Shown here piece after piece: positions 6,297 through 11,462 of a stretch of 11,462 nucleotides of DNA (positions within the stretch are counted from its first letter, which is position 1; each line of letters begins with the position of its first letter). The notes beneath the pieces were generated by a model. That model was not told the DNA's origin and made no database searches. It saw only the letters and a list, made by a program, of their open reading frames with translations. This stretch comes from JAGNLM01 sp964439835 (GTDB taxonomy: Bacteria > Pseudomonadota > Gammaproteobacteria > JAABTG01). The position numbers were made by a program, and so were the translations under genes. The stretch is taken from contig CAYTPQ010000088.1 of the NCBI GenBank assembly GCA_964439835.1, positions 1 to 11,462 of the forward strand, written 5' to 3'.

Positions 6297-7716
6297 CAGC
6301 CGGGCGGGGGGGTTGCCCCGGCCGCGGCTGGTCACCGGCGAGACCCCTTCCCGGGAGGAGGCCTCGCCCGCGGGGGCGGGCCCGGCGCGGGGGGCGGCTC
6401 TCCTCACCGATCTCTACCAGCTCACGATGGCCCAGGCCTACCTGGTCGAGGGGATGCTGGGGCCGGCGGTGTTCGAGCTGTTCGTGCGCCACCTGCCGGC
6501 CCAGCGCAACTACCTGGTGGCCTGCGGGCTGGAGGATGCCCTTGACTACCTGGAGTCGCTGCAGTTCGGGGCGGACGACCTGGAATACCTGGCCACGCTC
6601 GGTAAGTTCCGGCCGGAATTTCTGGAGTACCTGGCGGGCCTGCGCTTCACCGGGGACGTCAGGGCGGTGCCCGAGGGGACTGTCTTCTTCGCCGGGGAGC
6701 CGGTACTGGAGGTGGTGGCCCCGCTGCCTCAGGCGCAACTGGTCGAGACCTTCCTGCTGAATCAGATCCACTTCCAGACCCTGGTCGCCTCCAAGGCCGC
6801 GCGAGTCGTCGGCGCCGCCGCGGGGCGCGCGGTCGTCGACTTCGGCCTGCGCCGCTACCACGGCGCCGATGCCGGGTTGAAGGCCGCCCGGGCGGCTCAC
6901 GTCGCCGGGGTGGAGTCCACCTCCAACGTCCTCGCCGGAAAGCTCTACGGCATCCCGGTGGCTGGCACGATGGCCCACAGCTACATCCTCGCCCACGCCG
7001 ACGAGGCCGAGGCCTTCCGGCGCTTCGCCGAGGTCTACCCGGACACCGTGCTGCTGGTGGACACCTACGACACCCTGGAGGGCGTGCGCCGGGTGATCCG
7101 TCTGGCCCGCGAGCTCGGTCCGGAGTTCCGGGTGCGTGCCGTCCGGCTCGACTCCGGTGACCTGGCGGCGCTCGCCCACCAGGCCCGCGCCCTGCTCTAC
7201 GAGGCGGGTCTGGCCCAGGTCGGGGTGTTCGCGAGCGGCGACCTGGACGAGTACCGCATCGCCGAGCTGGTGGCGGCGGACGCGCCGGTGAGCGGGTTCG
7301 GGGTGGGGACCCGGATGGGGACCTCGGCCGACGCGCCGTTCCTGAACTGCGCCTACAAGCTGGTGGAGTACGCGGGCCGGCCCTGCATGAAGCTCTCGGC
7401 GGCCAAGATGACCCTGCCCGGCCGCAAGCAGGTGTTCCGGCACCTGCGGGGGAGCCGCGCGGGGGGCGACGTGGTCGGGATGCACGACGAGCGCCAGGCC
7501 GGGCGGCCGCTGCTGGTGCCGGTGATGCGCGAGGGCCGGCGCCTGCCGGACGCCTCGCCCCCACTCGCCAAGGTGAGGGCCTACTGCCGCGAGGAGCTTG
7601 CCTCGCTGCCGCGGGAGCTGCAGTCGCTGGAGCCGGCAGACCCGCCCTACCCGGTCGACCTGAGCCTGCCGCTCAAGGCCGAGCGCGACCATCTTCTGCG
7701 ACTGTTGAGCGGCTGA
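6277..7716 (+). CDS. pncB: Nicotinate phosphoribosyltransferase
   Basis: This cytoplasmic enzyme makes nicotinate mononucleotide from nicotinate and PRPP (with ATP) in NAD salvage. The 479-residue product has LLTDLYQLTMAQAY near residues 42-55, FELFVRHLP, RNYLVACGLEDAL and the core block DFGLRRYHGADAGLKAARAA. GVESTSNVLAGKLYGIPVAGTMAHSY follows, with His234 at the position of the phosphorylated histidine. RLDSGDL (about 290-296) and GFGVGTRMGTS (about 340-350) belong to the phosphate/PRPP-binding barrel. The GTG at 6277 overlaps the pncA-like gene by 20 bases and gives a roughly 40-residue Pro/Ala/Gly-rich lead before the conserved region. A TTG at 6313 is the other plausible start. The overlap suggests translational coupling with the upstream gene. 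Family assignment is firm. Confidence 0.93.
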   Translation: MSTSSTSSRAGGLPRPRLVTGETPSREEASPAGAGPARGAALLTDLYQLTMAQAYLVEGMLGPAVFELFVRHLPAQRNYLVACGLEDALDYLESLQFGADDLEYLATLGKFRPEFLEYLAGLRFTGDVRAVPEGTVFFAGEPVLEVVAPLPQAQLVETFLLNQIHFQTLVASKAARVVGAAAGRAVVDFGLRRYHGADAGLKAARAAHVAGVESTSNVLAGKLYGIPVAGTMAHSYILAHADEAEAFRRFAEVYPDTVLLVDTYDTLEGVRRVIRLARELGPEFRVRAVRLDSGDLAALAHQARALLYEAGLAQVGVFASGDLDEYRIAELVAADAPVSGFGVGTRMGTSADAPFLNCAYKLVEYAGRPCMKLSAAKMTLPGRKQVFRHLRGSRAGGDVVGMHDERQAGRPLLVPVMREGRRLPDASPPLAKVRAYCREELASLPRELQSLEPADPPYPVDLSLPLKAERDHLLRLLSG

Positions 7717-7720
7717 TCAT

Positions 7721-7726
7721 AAGGAG
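7721..7726 (+). promoter_or_regulatory. Strong ribosome binding site of the YbaK-like gene
   Basis: AAGGAG lies 6 bases before the ATG at 7733 and just after the pncB stop at 7714-7716. It is among the best Shine-Dalgarno sequences in the window and fixes the start of the YbaK-like gene. Confidence 0.75.
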
Positions 7727-7732
7727 CCGACC

Positions 7733-8203
7733 ATGGCGATGGCGCCGACCCTGGACGAGTACCTGCGGGTGAAGGGGGTCGAGTACGACCTCGTGACCCA
7801 CCCCCACTCCCAGGCGAGCTGGGAGACCGCCCATGCCGCCCGGCTGCGCGGCAGCTACGTCGGTAAGGCGGTGGTGTTGGCCGACGAGCAGGGCTACCTG
7901 ATGGCTGTCGTCCCCGCCACCCACCACATCCAGCTCGCCTGGCTCGACCGCCTCCTGCAGCGCAAGCTGGGACTCGTGACCGAGGACGACCTGGCGAGCC
8001 TCTTCCCGGACTGCGAGGTCGGTGCGGTGCCGCCCTTCGGGCCCGCCTACGGGGTGCGCACCGTCGTCGACGAGGCCCTGTTCGAGCTCCCCGAGGTATA
8101 CCTGGAGGCAGGCGACCACGAGAGCCTGGTGCGAATGTCCGGCCGCCAGTTCCGCGCGCTGATGCACGGACACAAGGTGGCCCCCTTCAGCCTGCACCTG
8201 TAG
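7733..8203 (+). CDS. YbaK/EbsC-family aminoacyl-tRNA deacylase
   Basis: Members of this family hydrolyse mischarged tRNAs in trans (for example Cys- or Ala-tRNAPro). The 156-residue protein is a single YbaK/EbsC domain. It has an N-terminal helix (LDEYLRVKGVEYDLVTHPHS), the HSQASWETAHAA segment, and VGKAVVLAD with the conserved Lys45. LFPDCEVGAVPPFG, GVRTVVDEAL and the C-terminal AGDHESLVRMSGRQFRALM complete the domain. It is closer to the short freestanding deacylases with an HSxxSxETA motif than to E. coli YbaK itself, so the specific tRNA substrate cannot be named. The start is set by AAGGAG 6 bases upstream. It follows pncB after 16 bases and is probably co-transcribed with the NAD-salvage pair, though no functional link is obvious. 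Confidence 0.88.
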   Translation: MAMAPTLDEYLRVKGVEYDLVTHPHSQASWETAHAARLRGSYVGKAVVLADEQGYLMAVVPATHHIQLAWLDRLLQRKLGLVTEDDLASLFPDCEVGAVPPFGPAYGVRTVVDEALFELPEVYLEAGDHESLVRMSGRQFRALMHGHKVAPFSLHL

Positions 8204-8230
8204 CGCCCGGCCTGGCGCTTGCTCTCCGTG

Positions 8231-8242
8231 CCCTGGCCAGGG
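8231..8242. repeat. 12-bp perfect palindrome after the YbaK-like gene
   Basis: CCCTGGCCAGGG reads the same on both strands. It sits inside a looser hairpin closed by GTGCCC upstream and GGGCAC downstream (to about 8258), 25 bases after the YbaK-like stop. There is no T-run. It could be a weak transcript-end structure or a protein site. The rest of the 154-base gap to 8358 shows only minor GC palindromes and no convincing promoter. Confidence 0.3.
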
Positions 8243-8357
8243 TCCCACGGCCGGGGCACTTGTGCTCCTCGCGGTCTGACCCGCGGCTCCGGTCATCTGA
8301 AGATTTTCGCGCCGGGGCCGATGGGAGCCGGGATGGACATGCACACGGGAATCCCCG

Positions 8358-9581
8358 GTGGAGCCTGACAGCCCGCTTCGCGTTGGCATCGTCGGGGCGA
8401 CCGACCGGGGGAGAGAGCGCTTCGCCGCGCTGTTCGAGGGGCTCGGTGAGGGTGCCTGCGTCCTGGTGGAGCCGCCGGCGGCGGAGGTGCTGCTGGTCGA
8501 CCTGGACCAGGAAGGGGCACGGGCCGCCTGGCAGACGCACCACCTGCGCGCCCCCGGGGTGCCGGTCCTGCTGCTGTGCTCCGACCCGGCGCGCGCGCCG
8601 GCCGGGCACCGCTGCCTCGCCAAGCCCGTCGCCCCGGCCATGCTGCTGGCCGAACTGGCGGGTCTGCGCGCGGCCGCCGGCGCGGGTTCCCTACGGCCGC
8701 CCCCGCCAAGCCCGCCCCGGGCGAGGGAGCGCCGGGCTCGACCGGTTGGCGAGGGTGGCGACGGGGCGCACGCCGTATGGCACGCGCCCTGGGAGAGCAC
8801 CGTCGCGCTCGCGCCCCGCGGTCCCGATCCCCTGACCGAGCGGCTCGACCCGACGGCGCTCGGTGCCGAGACGCCCAGCGCGACCGACCTCTGCGGCGAC
8901 GCCGAGGACGTCGACCTCTCCGACCCGGCGGCGGTCGCGCGCCTCTTCGTGCCGGCGGAGGACCGCCTGCTCGGGGCCTGCCGCATGGCCGCGGCCCGTG
9001 CGTCGGGGAGTGGCGGGACCTGGGTGATCCGCCTGGGAGAGCGGGCGATCCGGGTCGAGGACGCGGGTGGGGCGGTGCGCACCGACCTGCCCCGGCAGGC
9101 CCTGCGCGAGCTCTGCCAGTGCGAGCGGCTCGCGGAACCGGCCCGGGTCGAGCCGTTAGCCCCCGATGCTCCCCGTGGCCACTCGGCCGAGCGCACGAGC
9201 TGGGAGAGTGCCGAGGCCTTCCTGTGGCAGGTCGCCCTCTGGACCTATCGGGGACGTCTGCCTGCCGGGACCGCGGTGCACGGCCGGGTCTACCTGGCGC
9301 GCTGGCCGAACCTGACCCGCATCGCCGAAGTGCCCCACGCCGCGAGGGTCGCCTCGCTCTGGCTGGCCCAAGCGGTCTCGCTCGCGTTCACCGTCGAGGT
9401 CCTCGCCGTCCCGCAGCGCTACGTGTTCGCGTTCTACGGCGCGGCACACGCGGTGGGCCTCGCCGGCCAGGCCCGCCGGGCCTCGGACCACCTGTTCCAG
9501 CCCGAGCCGCCGGGGCCGGCCGATAGCCGCCCGCTGCTGGCAGGCGTCTCCGCCCGCCTGCGCGGCCTGGTGGGGCGCTGA
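8358..9581 (+). CDS. Uncharacterised protein with a receiver-like N-terminus, upstream of a kinase
   Basis: I do not recognise a named family for this 407-residue protein. Residues about 7-105 read like a response-regulator receiver fold. The strands are LRVGIVG, EVLLVDLD (Asp48/Asp50 at the phospho-acceptor strand), VPVLLLCS (Ser75) and CLAKPV (Lys89-Pro90). The acidic pair after strand 1 is missing, so phosphorylation in the normal way is doubtful. A Pro/Arg-rich linker (about 111-135) and an acidic stretch lead to a middle domain (about 195-255: TWVIRLGERAIRVEDAGG). The C-terminal domain (about 280-380) contains WQVALWTYRGRLPAG, YLARWPNLTRI, PQRYVFAFYGAAHAVGL. It looks compact and conserved, perhaps winged-helix. 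There is no signal peptide or membrane segment. The GTG at 8358 has only GGGA before it. The kinase gene starts 20 bases after its stop, which implies a shared transcript. Confidence 0.75.
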   Translation: MEPDSPLRVGIVGATDRGRERFAALFEGLGEGACVLVEPPAAEVLLVDLDQEGARAAWQTHHLRAPGVPVLLLCSDPARAPAGHRCLAKPVAPAMLLAELAGLRAAAGAGSLRPPPPSPPRARERRARPVGEGGDGAHAVWHAPWESTVALAPRGPDPLTERLDPTALGAETPSATDLCGDAEDVDLSDPAAVARLFVPAEDRLLGACRMAAARASGSGGTWVIRLGERAIRVEDAGGAVRTDLPRQALRELCQCERLAEPARVEPLAPDAPRGHSAERTSWESAEAFLWQVALWTYRGRLPAGTAVHGRVYLARWPNLTRIAEVPHAARVASLWLAQAVSLAFTVEVLAVPQRYVFAFYGAAHAVGLAGQARRASDHLFQPEPPGPADSRPLLAGVSARLRGLVGR

Positions 9582-9591
9582 GCGCCGCCGC

Positions 9592-9596
9592 GGAGG
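9592..9596 (+). promoter_or_regulatory. Ribosome binding site deciding the kinase start
   Basis: GGAGG lies 5 bases before the GTG at 9602 and in the 20-base gap after the upstream stop. It supports GTG 9602 over the later ATG in the same frame. Confidence 0.65.
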
Positions 9597-9601
9597 CCGC
9601 T

Positions 9602-11056
9602 GTGACCCACCTCGCCCAGGGGGTGATGGTCCAGGAGTACCGGATCGAGCAGGTACTCGGGGTCGGCGCGTTCGGCATCACCTACCGGGCGACCGACACA
9701 CACCTGGGGATGCCGGTCGCGGTGAAGGAGTTCTTTCCCCGGCACCTGGTGCAGCGCAGGGAAGACGGCGCGGTTGTCCCGAGCACGCTTGACAACGCCC
9801 CCGTCTACGAGTGGGTGATGAGCCGCTTCGTCGGCGAGGGCCAGGTGCTGGCCCGCTTCCGCCACCCGAACATCGTGCGGGTGTGGCGCTACCTGACCGG
9901 CAACGGCACCGCCTACATGGTCATGGACTTCGAGGAAGGCAGCAGCCTCGCGGACTGGCTGCAGCACGCCGAGGCCCCCCCGGAGGAGGGCGAGTTGCGG
10001 CGGATCTTCGTGCCGGTCCTGGAAGGTCTGCGGGAGGTGCACCGCAAGCGCTACCTGCACCGGGACATCAAGCCGAGCAACATCTTCCTGCGCCAGGACG
10101 GCCCCCCGTGCCTGCTTGACTTCGGCGCGGCCGAGGTCGAGCTCGGCCCGAGCCGCGAGTCGGCGAACGTCCTGACCCACGGCTACGCGCCGATCGAGCA
10201 GTACGGCCACCGCGGGCCCGTGGGACCGGCCTCTGATCTCTATGCCCTGGGGGCGACCCTCTACCGCTGCATCTCCGGCCGCCTGCCGACGGACGCGCGG
10301 GTCCGCCAGCGGGCGCTGGCCGACGGGCGCGGGGAGCCGATGCGCCCGGCCACGACCGTCGGCCGCGGCCGCTACACCCGCGAGCTGCTCGACCTGGTGG
10401 ACTGGATGACGGCGCTGCGCCCGGAGGACCGGCCCCGCTCGGTGGAGCAGGTGCTGGAGCGGCTGGGGGTCGACGCGGCCGAACGCGCACGCGGGCCTGC
10501 CCACGCGGCCGGGGGGCTGCACCTGCACCACCGGCTGCTCTTTGCCGGGCCGGCGGGCGCGGGCAAGCGCTCGGCCATGGCCGCGCTCTGCGACGGCGCT
10601 CTCGCCACCCGCGACGCCCGCTTCGCCTTCGGTCCCCAGGCCCCGCCTGGGGAGGTGCTGAGCTACGGCCGGCTGGTGCTGCCGCCGGGGGGACAGCTAC
10701 ACCTGTACGGGATCGAGCTGCCCCGCCAGGCCCGGGCGCTGGCGGCCGCCGTGGACCGCGGGGTGCTGGGGCTGGTGCTGCTGGTGGACAACCGGGCGGA
10801 AGACCCCTTGCGGGACCTCGACCTGGGGCTGGGCTTCCTGGAGCAGCTCCCACCGGGGGCCGGTGCGGCGGTGGGCGTGACCTACACCGACCTGCTGCCG
10901 CGGCCCGGGGTGGCCGAGTACCACGCCCACCTGAAGCGCCGCTGCTCCCGCGCCCGCATCCGTCCCCCCCCGATCTTCGAGGTCGACGCCCGCAGCCCCC
11001 GGGAGGTCGGCCTGCTGGTGCAGGCGCTGCTCTACTCGATCGACCCGGGGGCGTAG
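9602..11056 (+). CDS. Ser/Thr protein kinase fused to a degenerate MglA-like GTPase domain
   Basis: This 484-residue cytoplasmic protein has no visible membrane segment. The kinase domain (about 13-290) looks active: a glycine loop GVGAFGITY (20-28), Lys42 in VAVKEFFP, Glu79 as helix-C candidate, HRDIKPSN (153-160) with Asp155, DFGAA (173-177), and GYAPIEQY (194-201) in place of the usual APE. That GITY...KEFFP...YAPIEQY set marks a bacterial kinase subgroup. From about 308 a small-GTPase-like domain follows: LLFAGPAGAGKRSAM as P-loop, LHLYGIELPRQ where a GTPGQ switch II is expected, GLVLLVDN, GVTYTD at the base-specificity site, and IFEVDARSPREVGLLVQALLYS. Arg323 follows the P-loop Lys instead of Ser/Thr, and switch II is altered, so nucleotide hydrolysis is doubtful. 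The partner is probably the upstream receiver-like protein. Confidence 0.9.
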   Translation: MTHLAQGVMVQEYRIEQVLGVGAFGITYRATDTHLGMPVAVKEFFPRHLVQRREDGAVVPSTLDNAPVYEWVMSRFVGEGQVLARFRHPNIVRVWRYLTGNGTAYMVMDFEEGSSLADWLQHAEAPPEEGELRRIFVPVLEGLREVHRKRYLHRDIKPSNIFLRQDGPPCLLDFGAAEVELGPSRESANVLTHGYAPIEQYGHRGPVGPASDLYALGATLYRCISGRLPTDARVRQRALADGRGEPMRPATTVGRGRYTRELLDLVDWMTALRPEDRPRSVEQVLERLGVDAAERARGPAHAAGGLHLHHRLLFAGPAGAGKRSAMAALCDGALATRDARFAFGPQAPPGEVLSYGRLVLPPGGQLHLYGIELPRQARALAAAVDRGVLGLVLLVDNRAEDPLRDLDLGLGFLEQLPPGAGAAVGVTYTDLLPRPGVAEYHAHLKRRCSRARIRPPPIFEVDARSPREVGLLVQALLYSIDPGA

Positions 11057-11410
11057 GAGTCTTACGGAAGCTCTGATCGAGTCCCCATTCGATATACCGG
11101 CGGGGGCCGGAATCCAGGGGAGCCTTAACCCGGGCCACTCCAGCCGACGCCCTCAGACTGCGGGAGGGACCCCGGGTACGGCCCCGCGGGACACGCCGCA
11201 AGTACGTCCCTGTAGGCTCGTCTGCCGCCATCCCTGGCGTCAGACGGTCCCGCAGAACCGTACCCGGGGTCCCTCCCGCGCCCACGTCACCAGCCCCCCC
11301 GTGCCTGACCCAATCCAGTCGGCGCGAGTGCTTTGACTGGCACCCCGTCTCGCCGCCGCAGCGTCAGACGTTCGTTCCCTCGAAGGCCACAACGGCTATC
11401 CTTTCGCCCC
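11057..11410. other. Non-coding gap holding repeats between the kinase and mtaB
   Basis: No credible gene is seen in these 354 bases. After the kinase stop there is a small hairpin (CCGGC/GCCGG, 11097-11110), then the large nested inverted repeat described separately (11160-11279). The remaining stretch (11280-11410) leads into mtaB. TTGACT at 11333-11338 looks like a -35 but has no -10 at the proper distance. TATCCT at 11397-11402 is a weak -10-like hexamer only 8 bases before the mtaB GTG. No T-rich intrinsic terminator closes the kinase unit. Confidence 0.6.
11160..11279. repeat. Nested inverted repeat with perfect 22-bp outer arms
   Basis: The outer arms, 11160-11181 (starting GCGGGAGGGACC) and 11258-11279 (ending GGTCCCTCCCGC), are exact reverse complements over 22 bases. 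Inside is a second pair, GCGGGAC (11186-11192) and GTCCCGC (11247-11253). The innermost hairpin is formed by GTCTGCCGCC (11220-11229) and GGCGTCAGAC (11236-11245), with one mismatch and a 6-base loop. The core carries TACGTCCCTGTAGGCTCG, a string I associate with dispersed palindromic intergenic repeats in halophilic and sulfur-oxidising gammaproteobacteria; this is from memory and not verified. It contains no open frame and may be a non-autonomous, REP-like element. Confidence 0.85.
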
Positions 11411-11462
11411 GTGAGGTTCTTCATCCGCACGCTCGGCTGCAAGCTGAACCAGCTGGACTCCG
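11411..11462 (+). CDS. mtaB: MtaB-type tRNA t6A37 methylthiotransferase, N-terminus only
   Basis: Only 17 codons are in the window: VRFFIRTLGCKLNQLDS, running off the right edge. The TLGCKxNxxxS pattern is the start of the N-terminal UPF0004 domain of radical-SAM methylthiotransferases. The Cys at residue 10 is the first ligand of the auxiliary iron-sulfur cluster. TLGCK fits MtaB (2-methylthio-t6A37 formation) better than MiaB (usually TxGCQMN) or RimO (usually SLGCPKN). GTG 11411 is the only start codon close enough, since no ATG, GTG or TTG is in frame just upstream. No Shine-Dalgarno precedes it. Confidence 0.8.
   Translation, partial: MRFFIRTLGCKLNQLDS

Noticed and set aside
6175..7692. 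A 505-codon open frame on the minus strand opposite pncB
   Set aside because: Its translation is low-complexity and matches no family, while the plus strand carries a complete, motif-rich pncB. Long antisense frames are expected in DNA this GC-rich.
8231..8258. The palindrome after the YbaK-like gene as an intrinsic terminator
   Set aside because: No T-run follows the stem, so there is no support beyond symmetry in GC-rich sequence.
8321..8368. A 15-codon frame with three ATGs overlapping the start of the 407-residue gene (possible leader peptide)
   Set aside because: There is no Shine-Dalgarno, no repeated regulatory codon, and no attenuator-like structure. An open frame this short is expected by chance.
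7673..9196. A 507-codon open frame on the minus strand
   Set aside because: It runs across the recognised YbaK-like gene and the 407-residue gene, is Ser/Arg/Ala/Gly-rich, and has no domain motifs. It is a codon-bias shadow.
10068..11285. A 405-codon open frame on the minus strand running into the non-coding gap
   Set aside because: It is almost entirely Pro/Arg/Gly/Ala and lies antisense to the kinase and across the inverted repeat, with no recognisable domain.
11333..11338. TTGACT as a -35 box for mtaB
   Set aside because: There is no -10-like hexamer 16-18 bases downstream; that stretch is all G and C.

Overview
The window is GC-rich, densely packed bacterial chromosome. The block ybeZ-ybeY-corC-lnt at its left end is typical of Proteobacteria. 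The protein sequences, a DUF1451-type zinc-ribbon gene beside lnt, and the GC-rich palindromic intergenic repeats suggest a gammaproteobacterium, perhaps of the Chromatiales/Ectothiorhodospiraceae type. That placement is inferred from protein character and gene order, not from a marker gene.

Layout. (1) Positions 1-3917, plus strand: the RNA/ribosome and envelope cluster, with a PhoH-family ATPase (ybeZ, 5' end outside the window), the rRNA-processing endonuclease ybeY, the CBS-domain protein corC/ybeX, and apolipoprotein N-acyltransferase lnt. ybeY and corC overlap by 4 bases. A 30-bp-arm inverted repeat lies between corC and lnt and runs into the 5' end of the lnt reading frame. (2) Positions 3847-4371, minus strand: a YbeL-like zinc-ribbon protein whose 3' end overlaps that of lnt by 71 bp. 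(3) Positions 4519-5646: an exported protein with two thioredoxin folds in tandem and a proline-rich tail. (4) Positions 5730-8203: an NAD-salvage pair, a nicotinamidase-family protein (pncA-like) overlapping a nicotinate phosphoribosyltransferase (pncB), then a YbaK/EbsC-type aminoacyl-tRNA deacylase. The pncA-like protein keeps its Asp, Lys and metal-ligand residues but has Gly where the catalytic Cys belongs. (5) Positions 8358-11056: a two-gene signalling unit, made of a protein with a degenerate receiver-like N-terminus and an uncharacterised C-terminal domain, and a Ser/Thr kinase fused to a degenerate MglA-like GTPase domain. (6) Positions 11057-11410: non-coding, with a 120-bp nested inverted repeat that has perfect 22-bp outer arms. 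(7) From 11411: the first 17 codons of an MtaB-type radical-SAM methylthiotransferase.

How they work together. Region 1 is housekeeping (ribosome quality and rRNA maturation, lipoprotein acylation). Regions 3 and 4 look like separate transcription units for envelope redox and for NAD recycling. Region 5 is the least understood part and the best candidate for an undescribed system: an intact kinase module, a GTPase domain that has lost its canonical nucleotide-binding residues, and a receiver-like partner without the usual acidic pair. No tRNA, rRNA, CRISPR array, transposase or phage gene is visible.
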